A DNA stretch of 64,000 nucleotides, from NCBI RefSeq assembly GCF_003626645.1, contig NZ_RBAM01000003.1, positions 620,001 to 684,000 on the forward strand, written 5' to 3'. Of the stretch, positions 48,336 to 56,786 are shown piece by piece. The translations under genes were made by a program, and so were the position numbers. This DNA comes from Streptomyces klenkii (GTDB lineage Bacteria > Actinomycetota > Actinomycetes > Streptomycetales > Streptomycetaceae). Within the stretch, counting starts at the first letter, position 1, and each line of letters opens with the position of its first letter. The notes under the pieces are model-generated. The model was given only the letters and a program-made list of their open reading frames with translations, ran no database searches and was not told where the DNA came from.

Positions 48336-48527
48336 TCAGGGAACCATGCTGGTGCTCCCGGACAGCGGCAAACAAGCCGCCCACTGCGGCAACTCCGGGA
48401 CCAGCAGCGCGGCGTAGCCCATGAAACGGCGGGTTCCGCAGTGGTCACACCGCGCCGCGTCGCCCTCCCGCGTCCAGCCGCCCGCGTGCGTGCACCGCGC
48501 CATGAGGCGCCCCACCACGGTGGTCAT
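48336..48527 (-). CDS. Small zinc-ribbon-like protein
   Basis: 63 residues, MTTVVGRLMARCTHAGGWTR..., ATG overlapping the stop of the upstream gene (ATGA, 48524-48527). CTHAGGWTREGDAARCDHCG shows a Cys/His cluster fitting a small zinc site. The coupled start supports it as real. Function unknown; part of the same gene line as the HATPase-like protein. Confidence 0.6.
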   Translation of the reverse strand: MTTVVGRLMARCTHAGGWTREGDAARCDHCGTRRFMGYAALLVPELPQWAACLPLSGSTSMVP

Positions 48528-48976
48528 CCCGCCGCGCATTCCGGCAGCCAGTGCGTGTTGCGGAAGTGCCGGCGCAGGGCGATACCGGCGTGCACCGCGT
48601 CCTCGCCTCCGGCGCACCGGGCTTCGGCCTTCTGTAGCGCGACCTCCAGCGCTACGCACGTTTCGCAGCCGATCGGGATCGCGGACGAGGCGGCGTACGG
48701 TTCGGGCTCGGGCAGCTCCACGACGTGCCCGCCCACGGTCATGCGCAGTCGGCCCCTCCCGTCGCCCTGCAACCTCAGCCGCAGCGTGTCCCCGCCGCGT
48801 ACGGGTGCGCCCACGATGAGATCGGCCGCCAACGTCTGTGCGTCGTCGACCAGTTCCCCCATCCCGCGCTCGCGGAGGACGGCCCTCAGCATGGCCCTCG
48901 CGATGGCCGGCGCGCTCGGATCGCGCGGCAGTTCGAGAGCGTACGTCCATGGCTGCGTTACGGATACGGTTGCCAT
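48524..48976 (-). CDS. Degenerate HATPase-like regulator
   Basis: 150 residues from ATG 48976 (GGAGG 5 bases upstream). The first 80 residues follow the serine/threonine-kinase-like anti-sigma HATPase (RsbW/abaA type): WTYALELPRDPSAPAIARAMLR and ELVDDAQTLAADLIVGA in the N-box position, but the G1/G2 ATP-binding boxes are not evident. The C-terminal part has a CETCVALE stretch. It faces the XRE gene at 49117, making an abaA/whiJ-like set with DUF397. Confidence 0.68.
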   Translation of the reverse strand: MATVSVTQPWTYALELPRDPSAPAIARAMLRAVLRERGMGELVDDAQTLAADLIVGAPVRGGDTLRLRLQGDGRGRLRMTVGGHVVELPEPEPYAASSAIPIGCETCVALEVALQKAEARCAGGEDAVHAGIALRRHFRNTHWLPECAAG

Positions 48977-49116
48977 GCGTGCCTCCATTCGAGGTGGCCT
49001 GCATCACACCGTAGCGCGGGTCGGAGTAAGTTATTCACCCATCACGGAGGAATAGCTTTCAGGCCACCCGCATGAGCGACGAGTGCTCGATTTGTTCGAA
49101 ACGGGAGAGAGGGCGC

Positions 49117-49965
49117 ATGCCGAGAGAAAGATCAACTGGCCGCCAGCTTCGCCTCGGCAGCGAACTGCGCAAGCTCCGCGAGGCGGCCGGGGTGTCCTCG
49201 ACAGACGCGGGTCGGCTCCTCGGGACCAGCCAGGCGCAGATCAGCAACATCGAAGCGGCTCGTGTGGGAGTGAGCCCGGAACGTGTGCGGGCGATGGCGA
49301 GGAACTACCACTGCACGGACCAAGCGCTCGTCGATGCGCTGGCGACTATGGCGGCAGAGCGGCACCGGGGCTGGTGGGAGGAGTACCGGGACGCGCTCCC
49401 CACCAGCCTGCTCGACCTCGCAGAGACCGAATACCACGCAGCCGCACTGCGAGTGACGCAGTGCCTCACCGTCCCCGGCCTACTACAGACCCCGGAGCAC
49501 GCCCGCGCCGTCTTTCGCGAATTCGTCCCGGCACTCAAGCCGCACGAGGTGGAATACCGGGTCTCACACCGCATCAAACGGCAGCAGGTCCTCTTCCGCA
49601 GCGATCCGACTGCCTATACAGCCATCATTCACGAGGCAGCGCTGAGGATGCAGTTCGGCGGAGCAGAGACAGTCAAGGCCCAGTTGGCTCATCTCAGTGC
49701 CATGAGCGAGCACGACAACATCACCATCGTGGTGATCCCCTTTGACGGGACCTCTTTCCCAATCTCCGGCCACGGAGTTGACTACATGTACGGCCCGGTG
49801 GCCCCGCTTGACACCGTCCAGCTCGACAACGGTCACGGTGGCGACAGCATCGACTCGGCAGCACAGCTTGAGCGGTATCGCTTGATGCTGGACCGCATGG
49901 AGGGGACAGCACTCGGGGCCGAAGAGTCCCGCAACCTCATGCACCGCATCTCACAAGCGATCTGA
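49117..49965 (+). CDS. XRE regulator with DUF5753 domain
   Basis: 282 residues from ATG 49117 (GGAGAGAGGGCGC before it; ATG 49072 is an alternative). HTH: LRKLREAAGVSSTDAGRLLG followed by SQAQISNIEAARV. The C-terminal half is the DUF5753 pocket (YHAAALRVTQCLTVPGLLQTPEHARAVF, RQQVLFRSDP). Family members, such as those of the whiJ/BldB-linked loci, regulate development and antibiotic production with a DUF397 partner. The DUF397 gene follows 11 bases later. Confidence 0.9.
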   Translation: MPRERSTGRQLRLGSELRKLREAAGVSSTDAGRLLGTSQAQISNIEAARVGVSPERVRAMARNYHCTDQALVDALATMAAERHRGWWEEYRDALPTSLLDLAETEYHAAALRVTQCLTVPGLLQTPEHARAVFREFVPALKPHEVEYRVSHRIKRQQVLFRSDPTAYTAIIHEAALRMQFGGAETVKAQLAHLSAMSEHDNITIVVIPFDGTSFPISGHGVDYMYGPVAPLDTVQLDNGHGGDSIDSAAQLERYRLMLDRMEGTALGAEESRNLMHRISQAI

Positions 49966-49976
49966 AAGGTTCAAAG

Positions 49977-50168
49977 TTGTCCGCCCTGCCATGGCAGAAG
50001 TCTTCCCACAGTGAGGCAGCATCCGCTTGCCTCTATCTCGCCGCCACCCCTACCGGCACCGTCCTCCTCCGCGAAAGCGAAGCCCCCGACGTCATACTCG
50101 CCACCACCCCCGCGAGACTCCGCCCGTTCCTCACCCGCATAAAAGCCGGAACGCTCAGCGCGAGCTGA
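49977..50168 (+). CDS. DUF397 protein
   Basis: 63 residues from a TTG 7 bases after AAAGG. Starts SALPWQKSSHS, the DUF397 signature (WxKSSxS), and ends RLRPFLTRIKAGTLSAS. It is the usual partner of DUF5753-XRE regulators; the pair may act as a developmental toxin-like switch, as reported for whiJ-like loci. Confidence 0.88.
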   Translation: MSALPWQKSSHSEAASACLYLAATPTGTVLLRESEAPDVILATTPARLRPFLTRIKAGTLSAS

Positions 50169-50364
50169 CCTCGCTGACCCCGCTGAACCCGGCGGCCGCC
50201 GGTACCCCCGTATCCGGCGGCCAGCCTCGGTTCTTCCGGGGTCAAGGTTCGCCGAGGGCGGGCAGGGGCCGCCATAGGAAGATCTTCCTACGTGGGCGAG
50301 CGTGCCACCGAAGCTCCCGCCACTGCCGGTCGTGGTGCGACCACTGCCGCAAGTGCTAGCTTGG

Positions 50365-50400
50365 TGAGCGTGCAGCTGGGCGCCCGGTTGCACGTATAGA
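50365..50400 (+). other. Possible leaderless 11-residue ORF with -10 box
   Basis: In the 600-base gap 50169-50768. TAGCTT (50358-50363) fits a -10 box, and GTG at 50365 opens MSVQLGARLHV ending at TAG 50400. With 1 base between them a leaderless transcript is possible. Too short to be sure; the following GC-rich hairpin (50450-50466) may be regulatory. I see no other gene on the plus strand here. Confidence 0.3.
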
Positions 50401-50494
50401 CCCCCGCCACGGAGGGCAAGTCCGCGACGAGGGTCCACCGAAAAGATCGGACGGTTCGTGACCGTCAGCCCTCAGGTCTTGTGAGGACTGCCGG

Positions 50495-50578
50495 TCACCG
50501 TCCGGTCAACCACCTCCCGAACTCGCGGATCACCGCGTAGACCCGTTCGAGAAGCGGCTTCTTCCGGTGGCGTCCCAT
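50495..50578 (-). CDS. Possible 27-residue basic peptide
   Basis: ATG at 50578 with a strong GGGAGGGGG 5 bases upstream. Encodes MGRHRKKPLLERVYAVIREF then GRWLTGR and TGA. A cationic amphipathic helix is likely. It is too short for gene finders. It lies between the DUF397 gene and a LuxR regulator; no homologue comes to mind. Confidence 0.45.
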   Translation of the reverse strand: MGRHRKKPLLERVYAVIREFGRWLTGR

Positions 50579-50768
50579 GGGCGCCCCCTCCCTACAAACG
50601 CACCCTGCCCGGGGGTGCTCCGGAGGACGCCCACGCCGGGCGCCCTGGGCGAGCGTCCGGAGGGGTGTATTCACGTCCTCGTGGGAGGGGGCGCACTAGG
50701 TGCGCCGCGGATCACAATAGCGGCTTCCAGCAGCCGAGTTGGGCGAACCGACCAACGGTTCAGCCGGT

Positions 50769-51515
50769 TCAGGCGACGAGACCCTCCGCCCGCGCGACCA
50801 CCAGCGTCGACACCCTGTTGTTCGTGCCGAGCTTGCGGTAGATGCGTTCCAGGTGGCGGTTCACCGTGTGGGGGGAGATGGCCAGGCGGCGGGCGATCGC
50901 CGCGGCGGTCAGGCCCTCCGCCAGCAACCCCAGGACCGTCGCCTCGCGGGGCGTCAGGTCGCCGGACGCCGCGGGCGCGCCCACGCTGCGGAGGCGTTTC
51001 ATTTCGGACAGGTGGCTGCCCATCGTCTGGATCACGGGCTGGAGGCGGCTGAGGAAGGCGAGGTCATGGGACATGAAGTCGCCCCGGCGGCCCACGAGGG
51101 CGACGCACATCCTGCCGTTCTCGTGAGTGAGCGGCACGCCCATCTGCTGGGTGACGCCGAAGTCGCGGCGGGCCTCGCGGTACCAGTTGGTGTTGCGCCA
51201 GCCGTCGCAGATGTCGGCGACGTTGACCGGCGCCGTCTCGGTCAGGCCGTACTCCAGCAGGGGGTGCCGCTGCTGGATGCGCCGCTGGACGAGGCCGTCG
51301 ACGACGCGGCTCAGCGGTTCCGGCGCCCAGCCGACGACCGAGCCCGTGCCCTCGGTGACCCGTACGTGCGAGAAGGTCGCGGAGTCGCAGCCCAGTGAGT
51401 CCAGCAGTTGCCGGGCCATGACGTGCCAGGCGGCGTCGGCGTCCTCGTTCTCCAGGACGGCGACGACGAGGTCAAGCATCTGACCGTAGTCCCGTGTGCG
51501 GAGTTGTGCTGCCAT
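50769..51515 (-). CDS. LuxR-family regulator with N-terminal GAF-like domain
   Basis: 248 residues. N-terminal about 170 residues resemble the sensory domain of LuxR-type single-component regulators; the LuxR HTH is at residues about 185-245 (LTPREATVLGLLAEGLTAAAIARRL, SPHTVNRHLERIYRKLG). No receiver domain. Regulon unknown. Next to the accessory segment's edge. Confidence 0.87.
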   Translation of the reverse strand: MAAQLRTRDYGQMLDLVVAVLENEDADAAWHVMARQLLDSLGCDSATFSHVRVTEGTGSVVGWAPEPLSRVVDGLVQRRIQQRHPLLEYGLTETAPVNVADICDGWRNTNWYREARRDFGVTQQMGVPLTHENGRMCVALVGRRGDFMSHDLAFLSRLQPVIQTMGSHLSEMKRLRSVGAPAASGDLTPREATVLGLLAEGLTAAAIARRLAISPHTVNRHLERIYRKLGTNNRVSTLVVARAEGLVA

Positions 51516-51611
51516 GGCAGAGCTTGCTCCCCCCTCGTGACCCCCGTCATGACCCCCGTCATCCCGTTCCTCAGACCCTCAGAAGTTCCCCCGGTGCCGG
51601 AAGACAGTCCG

Positions 51612-52364
51612 TCAGGACCAGCGCCCCGTGCGCCCCAGGAGCAGCGCAGTCGCCGCCGTGCCCGCCGTGGAGGTGCGCAGGACGCTGGCGCCCAGGCGGT
51701 ACGGCTGCGCGCCGGCCTCGGCGAAGGCCGCGAGCTCCTCGGGGGAGACGCCGCCCTCGGGGCCGACGACCAGGACGATGTCGCCCGTCGCGGGCAGCGG
51801 GGCCGTGGCGAGGGGGGCGCTGTGGCCCTCCTCGTGGAGGACGGCGGCGAAGGCCGCGTCCGCGAGCAGCCCGGCGACCTGCCGGGTCGTCATCGGCTCG
51901 CTCACCGTGGGGAAGCGCAGGCGGCGCGACTGCTTGCCGGCCTCCCGGGCCGTGGCGCGCCACTTGCCGAGCGCCTTCAGGCCGCGGTCGCCCTTCCACT
52001 GGGTGATGCAGCGCGAGGCGGCCCAGGGGACGACGGCGTCGACGCCGGTCTCGGTCATCGTCTCGACGGCGAGCTCGCCGCGGTCGCCCTTGGGCAGGGC
52101 CTGGACGACGGTGATGCGGGGCTCGGGCAGCGGCTCGGAGCGTACGGACGTCACGGCGACGTCCAGGTGGTCCTTGCCCTCGACGGCGGCCACGGTACCG
52201 AACGCGCCCGCGCCCTGACCGTCCGTCAGCCCGATCTCCTCGCCGACCCGGAGCCGGCGCACGGAGACGGCGTGGCGTCCTTCGGGGCCGTCGAGGGGGA
52301 AGACCGTGCCGGGGAAGACCCCCGTCAGGGCGTCCTCCTCGACCAGGAACACCGGCGCTGTCAT
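51612..52364 (-). CDS. rsmE: 16S rRNA (uracil-1498-N3)-methyltransferase
   Basis: A 250-residue SPOUT methyltransferase. N-terminal PUA-like domain (RHAVSVRRLRVGEEI), then the trefoil-knot SAM site VVGPEGGVSPEELAAF and LGASVLRTSTAGTAA. GAGGGAG precedes ATG 52364. It overlaps the upstream nitronate monooxygenase gene by 4 bases (ATGA). Modifies U1498 of 16S rRNA in the ribosome. Confidence 0.95.
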   Translation of the reverse strand: MTAPVFLVEEDALTGVFPGTVFPLDGPEGRHAVSVRRLRVGEEIGLTDGQGAGAFGTVAAVEGKDHLDVAVTSVRSEPLPEPRITVVQALPKGDRGELAVETMTETGVDAVVPWAASRCITQWKGDRGLKALGKWRATAREAGKQSRRLRFPTVSEPMTTRQVAGLLADAAFAAVLHEEGHSAPLATAPLPATGDIVLVVGPEGGVSPEELAAFAEAGAQPYRLGASVLRTSTAGTAATALLLGRTGRWS

Positions 52365-53464
52365 GACTTGCTCCCTCGCATATCGCTCAACATCCCCAGG
52401 GCCGCCCCCAGTTCCCCCAGCAGGACCGTCAGCAGCTCCGCCGCGGGCAGCGGCCTCGCCAGGCGGTGGCCCTGGCCCGCCCACAGGTTCATCGCCTGCG
52501 GGTCGCCCACCGCGGCGGCGGCCTTGCGCAGCCCGGCCGTCAGGTAGTGGACCTGGGGGTAGGCGGCCGGGGCGTACGGGCCGTGCTCCCGGATGAAACG
52601 GTTCACCAGCCCCCGGGCCGGGCGGCCCGAGAAGGCCCGGGTCAGCTCCGTACCACCGAACATCGGGTCGGTCAGGGCCTGTTTGTGCAGCGCGTGCGCG
52701 CCGGACTCGGGGCAGGCCAGGAACGCGGTGCCGAGCTGTGCGGCGCAGGCGCCCGCGGCGAGGACGGCGGCTATCTGCTCGCCGCGCATCAGCCCGCCGG
52801 CGGCGATCACGGGCAGGTCGACGGCGTCCCGGACCTGGGCGAGCAGGGACAGCAGGCCGAGGCCCGCCCCGGTGCCGTCGGCGTGCGGGTCGTCGCGGTG
52901 GGTGCCCCGGTGGCCGCCGGCCTCGACGCCCTGGGCGCACACCGCGTCCGCGCCGGCGTCGCGGGCGGCCAGCGCCTCGGCGGCCGAGGTCACCGTCACG
53001 ATGGTGCGCGTGCCGGCTGCGCGGAGGGCGGCGACGGCCTCCGCCGAGGGGCAGCCGAAGGTGAAGGAGACGACCGGCACGGGGTCGTCGAGGAGGATCG
53101 CGAGCTTGGCGTCGTAGGCGTCGTCGCAGCCCTGGTCCCAGTCGCCGAGCGGCGTCTCGTACCAGGCGGACTCGCCGGCGAGCTGCTCGGCGTAGACCTC
53201 GACGGCGGCCGGATCGGCGGCGGGGGGCTGGGGCATGAACAGATTCACACCGAAGGGTGCGGCGGTACGGGCCCGGAGCTGCTTGATCTCCTCGTACATC
53301 GCCGCGGGCGTCTTGTAGCCGGCGGCCAGGAAGCCGAGGGCGCCCGCCTCGGAGACCGCGGCCGCGAGGGCCGGCCCGGAGGCGCCGCCCGCCATGGGGG
53401 CCTGCACGACCGGGTGCCGGCACAGGCCGGCGAGCGCGGAAGCCACCCTGGGTTCGTAAGCCAT
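52361..53464 (-). CDS. Nitronate monooxygenase-family flavoprotein
   Basis: A 367-residue FMN-dependent TIM-barrel enzyme. VVQAPMAGGASGPALAAAVSEAGALGFLAAGYKT is the N-terminal FMN/phosphate area, and GADAVCAQGVEAGGHRGTH plus AAGGLMRGEQIAAVLAAGA bind the flavin. Family members oxidise alkyl nitronates (such as propionate-3-nitronate). ATG 53464 chosen; a GTG at 53470 is possible. Encoded with rsmE as an operon and downstream of hrcA-dnaJ. Confidence 0.92.
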   Translation of the reverse strand: MAYEPRVASALAGLCRHPVVQAPMAGGASGPALAAAVSEAGALGFLAAGYKTPAAMYEEIKQLRARTAAPFGVNLFMPQPPAADPAAVEVYAEQLAGESAWYETPLGDWDQGCDDAYDAKLAILLDDPVPVVSFTFGCPSAEAVAALRAAGTRTIVTVTSAAEALAARDAGADAVCAQGVEAGGHRGTHRDDPHADGTGAGLGLLSLLAQVRDAVDLPVIAAGGLMRGEQIAAVLAAGACAAQLGTAFLACPESGAHALHKQALTDPMFGGTELTRAFSGRPARGLVNRFIREHGPYAPAAYPQVHYLTAGLRKAAAAVGDPQAMNLWAGQGHRLARPLPAAELLTVLLGELGAALGMLSDMRGSKS

Positions 53465-53486
53465 GCACACATCGTGTCACAGGCAA

Positions 53487-53533
53487 CGGCGATCGCCGGA
53501 CGGGTCCGCCGGGGGCCCGTCCGGCGATCGCCG
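53487..53533 (-). terminator. 18-bp hairpin terminator after dnaJ
   Basis: CGGCGATCGCCGGACGGG (53487-53504), 11-base loop, CCCGTCCGGCGATCGCCG (53516-53533), a perfect stem just past the dnaJ stop on the minus strand. Confidence 0.85.
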
Positions 53534-53552
53534 GTGGTGGTGATTGCGGGGC

Positions 53553-54692
53553 TCAGCGCCCGTTGAACGCGTCCTTCAGCCGCGAGAACAGCCCCTGCTG
53601 CCCCGGCTTGAACTCGCCCATCGGCCGCTCCTCGCCCCGCAGCTTCGCCAGCTGCCGGAGCAGGTCCTCCTGCTGCGGGTCCAGCTTGTTCGGGGTGATC
53701 ACCTCGACGTGGACGATGAGGTCACCGCGGCCGCCGCCGCGCAGGTGCGTGACACCGCGCTGGTGCAGCGGGATCGACTGGCCCGACTGCGTACCGGGCC
53801 GGATGTCGATCTCCTCGATGCCGTCCAGGGTCTCCAGCGGCACCTTGGTGCCGAGGGCCGCGGCCGTCATCGGGATGGTGACCGTGCAGTGCAGGTCGTC
53901 GCCACGGCGCTGGAAGACCGTGTGCTGCTTCTCGTGGATCTCCACGTAGAGGTCGCCGGCGGGGCCGCCGCCGGGGCCGACCTCGCCCTCGCCCGCGAGC
54001 TGGATCCGGGTGCCGTTGTCGACACCGGCCGGGATCTTCACGGTCAGGGTGCGCCGCGAGCGGACGCGGCCGTCGCCGGCGCACTCCGGGCAGGGGGTCG
54101 GCACGACCGTGCCGAAGCCCTGGCACTGCGGGCACGGCCGGGAGGTCATGACCTGGCCGAGGAAGGAGCGGGTGACCTGCGAGACCTCACCGCGGCCGCG
54201 GCACATGTCGCACGTCTGGGCGGAGGTGCCCGGGGCCGCGCCCTCGCCGCTGCACGTGGTGCAGACGACGGCGGTGTCGACCTGGATCTCCTTGGTGGTC
54301 CCGAAGGCGGCCTCGTCGAGGGTCACTTCGAGACGGATCATGGCGTCCTGGCCGCGCCGCGTGCGCGAGCGCGGGCCGCGCTGCGCCGCCTGCCCGAAGA
54401 AGGCGTCCATGATGTCGGAGAAGTTGCCGAAGCCTGCGCCGCCGAAGCCGCCCGCTCCGCCACCGCCGCCGGAAGCCGACAGCGGGTCGCCGCCGAGGTC
54501 GTAGACCTGCTTCTTCTGCGGGTCCGAGAGCACCTCGTAAGCGGCGTTGATCTCCTTGAACCGCTCCTGCGTCTTCGGGTCCGGATTGACGTCCGGGTGC
54601 AGCTCGCGGGCGAGGCGGCGGAAGGCCTTCTTGATCTCGTCCTGCGAGGCGTCGCGGCGTACGCCCAGGACCGCGTAGTAATCCGTGGCCAC
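53553..54692 (-). CDS. dnaJ: Chaperone DnaJ (DnaJ2)
   Basis: A 379-residue co-chaperone. J domain with HPD (ELHPDVNPD, about residue 32), Gly/Phe-rich stretch (GGGGGAGGFGGAGFG), four CxxCxGxG zinc modules (CTTCSGEG, CDMCRGRG, CPQCQGFG, CPECAGDG) and the C-terminal substrate domain. GTG start directly abuts the hrcA TAA. Works with DnaK; the hrcA-linked copy is normally the heat-shock-regulated DnaJ2 of Streptomyces. Confidence 0.96.
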   Translation of the reverse strand: MATDYYAVLGVRRDASQDEIKKAFRRLARELHPDVNPDPKTQERFKEINAAYEVLSDPQKKQVYDLGGDPLSASGGGGGAGGFGGAGFGNFSDIMDAFFGQAAQRGPRSRTRRGQDAMIRLEVTLDEAAFGTTKEIQVDTAVVCTTCSGEGAAPGTSAQTCDMCRGRGEVSQVTRSFLGQVMTSRPCPQCQGFGTVVPTPCPECAGDGRVRSRRTLTVKIPAGVDNGTRIQLAGEGEVGPGGGPAGDLYVEIHEKQHTVFQRRGDDLHCTVTIPMTAAALGTKVPLETLDGIEEIDIRPGTQSGQSIPLHQRGVTHLRGGGRGDLIVHVEVITPNKLDPQQEDLLRQLAKLRGEERPMGEFKPGQQGLFSRLKDAFNGR

Positions 54693-55709
54693 TTACGACT
54701 CCGCCAGGATCTGTCCGACGTAACGTGCCACTGCGCGTACCGCTCCCATCGTTCCGGGGTAGTCCATGCGGGTCGGTCCGACCACGCCGAGTTTGGCGAC
54801 TGCCTCGTCGCCCGAACCGTAGCCGACGGCGACGACCGATGTGGAGTTCAGTCCCTCGTGAGCGTTCTCATGGCCGATGCGGACCGTCATCCCGGAGTCC
54901 TTGGCCTCGCCCAGCAGCTTCAGCAGCACGACCTGCTCCTCCAGCGCCTCCAGCACGGGCCGGATGGTCAGGGGGAAGTCGTGCCCGAAGCGGGTGAGAT
55001 TGGCGGTGCCGCCGATCATGAGCCGCTCCTCGGTCTCCTCGACGAGCGTCTCCAGCAGGGTGGCGAGCACCGTAGAAACGGTTCCGCGGTCCTCCTGCTC
55101 GAAGGAGTCGGCGAGGTCCGAGACCAGCTGCGGCACGTCCGTGAACCGGCGGCCCACGACACGGCTGTTGAGCCGGGCGCGGAGATCCGCCAGCGAGGTC
55201 TCCCCGATCGGGGCCGGGCAGTCGATCATGCGCTGCTCGACCCGGCCGGTGTCGGTGATCAGGACGAGCATGACGCGGGCCGGCGCGAGCGAGAGGAGCT
55301 CCACGTGGCGCACCGTCGAGCGGGTCAGCGACGGATACTGCACCACCGCGACCTGCCGGGTCAGCTGCGCCAGCAGGCGGACCGTGCGCCCCACGACGTC
55401 GTCCAGATCGACGGCGCCGTCCAGGAAGTTCTGGATGGCGCGCCGCTCCGGGGTCGACAGGGGCTTGACGCCCGCGAGCCGGTCGACGAAGAGCCGGTAG
55501 CCCTTGTCGGTCGGGATGCGGCCGGCGCTGGTGTGCGGCTGGGCGATGAAGCCCTCCTCCTCCAGCGCGGCCATGTCATTGCGCACCGTGGCCGGGGACA
55601 CGCCCAGGCGGTGCCGCTCGGTGAGGGCCTTGGAGCCGACCGGCTCCTCGGTGCCCACATAGTCCTGGACAATGGCGCGCAACACCTCGAGCCTGCGTTC
55701 GCTCAGCAT
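54693..55709 (-). CDS. hrcA: Heat-inducible transcriptional repressor HrcA
   Basis: 338 residues. ATG 55709 has GGAGG 8 bases upstream; ATG 55724 is rejected. N-terminal winged helix ([45 protein letters not shown]) and the HrcA dimerisation/GAF-like domain to the end. HrcA binds the CIRCE element just upstream (55752-55776), giving autoregulated heat-shock control of hrcA-dnaJ. Confidence 0.95.
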   Translation of the reverse strand: MLSERRLEVLRAIVQDYVGTEEPVGSKALTERHRLGVSPATVRNDMAALEEEGFIAQPHTSAGRIPTDKGYRLFVDRLAGVKPLSTPERRAIQNFLDGAVDLDDVVGRTVRLLAQLTRQVAVVQYPSLTRSTVRHVELLSLAPARVMLVLITDTGRVEQRMIDCPAPIGETSLADLRARLNSRVVGRRFTDVPQLVSDLADSFEQEDRGTVSTVLATLLETLVEETEERLMIGGTANLTRFGHDFPLTIRPVLEALEEQVVLLKLLGEAKDSGMTVRIGHENAHEGLNSTSVVAVGYGSGDEAVAKLGVVGPTRMDYPGTMGAVRAVARYVGQILAES

Positions 55710-55751
55710 CGCGCGCACCTCCAAGTCCAGACCGTCTTACGGGGCCGATCC

Positions 55752-55776
55752 TGGCACTCAGTGGTGGCGAGTGCCA
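55752..55776 (-). promoter_or_regulatory. CIRCE operator for HrcA
   Basis: TGGCACTC (55752-55759), nine-base spacer, GAGTGCCA (55769-55776): the CIRCE consensus GCACTC-N9-GAGTGC with extra flanking symmetry. Lies 43 bases before the hrcA start. Confidence 0.92.
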
Positions 55777-55789
55777 AAGCCCTCCAGCC

Positions 55790-55820
55790 AGTGTACGGCC
55801 GTGCACCACAGCCAGGGCAA
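55790..55820 (-). promoter_or_regulatory. Possible hrcA promoter
   Basis: On the minus strand TTGCCC (55815-55820), 19-base spacer, TACACT (55790-55795), with CIRCE just downstream, where repression would block it. The spacer is one or two bases longer than ideal. Confidence 0.4.
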
Positions 55821-55905
55821 GAGCCGTCCGCGCCGCGCGCCCGCGGCACCCCGGGCCGAAGAGGCCGGACGGGCAACCGTACCGCGCTCCCGCTAGCGTC
55901 CTGGT

Positions 55906-56649
55906 ATGGACAGTGGTCAGCAAGGCCGGGGGGCGGAAGCACGGTGGGAACGGCTCGCGCCGGGGGTCGCACGCCGCCGCATGCCTGTGTGGGACGCCAC
56001 AGTAGGAGTCATCGTCGGCAGTACGGGTGTGCTGCTCGTGGACACCGGGGCGACGGTTGCGGAAGGGGCGGAGCTCGGGCACGACGTGCGGGAGCTGTTC
56101 GGCCGGAGCGTGACGCATATCGCTCTTACGCACCCCCACTTCGACCACGTATTCGGCACGGCCGCGTTCCCGGGCGCGGAGGTCTACGGAGCCGTGGGCG
56201 CCGCCGAGCTGATGCGCCGCGAGCGCGAGGAGCTGCGCCTGGACGCGGAGCGGTACGGGCTCGCGCCCGGGGCCGCGGCGGAGGCCGCCGAGCGCCTCGC
56301 CGTGCCCCGGCACGGCGTCAGCGGGGAGCTGACGCTGGACCTGGGCGGCGGCCGGCAGGCCCTCCTCGCCAACCTCGGGCCCGCCCACACCGCGCACGAC
56401 CTGGCGGTCTTCGTCGCGGGCCGCGGCGGCGCGCCCGAGGTCGTCTTCTGCGGGGACGTCGTCGAGGAGTCCGGCGAACCGCAGGCCGGACCGGACGCCC
56501 TGCCCCGGCGGTGGCCCGCGGCCCTGGACCGGCTGCTGGCCCTCGGCGGCGAGGACGCGGTGTACGTGCCCGGGCACGGGGCGGCGGTGGACGCGGCGTT
56601 CGTACGGGCCCAGCGGGACGCCCTGGCGGCGCGCTTCGGTGTGTCGTGA
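55906..56649 (+). CDS. Metallo-beta-lactamase-fold hydrolase
   Basis: 247 residues. LTHPHFDHVFG supplies HxHxDH (about residues 68-73), with later ligands in GPAHTAHDL, FCGDVV and VPGHG near the C-terminus. A broad family of zinc hydrolases (glyoxalase II-like, lactonase-like); substrate unknown. Divergent from hrcA. Confidence 0.88.
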   Translation: MDSGQQGRGAEARWERLAPGVARRRMPVWDATVGVIVGSTGVLLVDTGATVAEGAELGHDVRELFGRSVTHIALTHPHFDHVFGTAAFPGAEVYGAVGAAELMRREREELRLDAERYGLAPGAAAEAAERLAVPRHGVSGELTLDLGGGRQALLANLGPAHTAHDLAVFVAGRGGAPEVVFCGDVVEESGEPQAGPDALPRRWPAALDRLLALGGEDAVYVPGHGAAVDAAFVRAQRDALAARFGVS

Positions 56650-56699
56650 TCGTGATCCGCGTCGTGATCCACAATGGCGCGCATGCGCAGCAGGCTGCA

Positions 56700-56735
56700 T
56701 TCTCCCGGGGGATGACCCCCGGACCCCCAGCCGCC
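56700..56735. repeat. Dispersed hairpin repeat, copy 2
   Basis: TTCTCCCGGGGGATGACCCC followed by CGGACCCCCAGCCGCC; nearly the same as the element at 15340-15372 on the other strand. Sits between the MBL gene and the DUF3097 gene. Confidence 0.55.
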
Positions 56736-56786
56736 ACCGGCCGGCCACCCGCGGCCGGCACGCTCAGCCCGAACCGGAAAGGCCTC

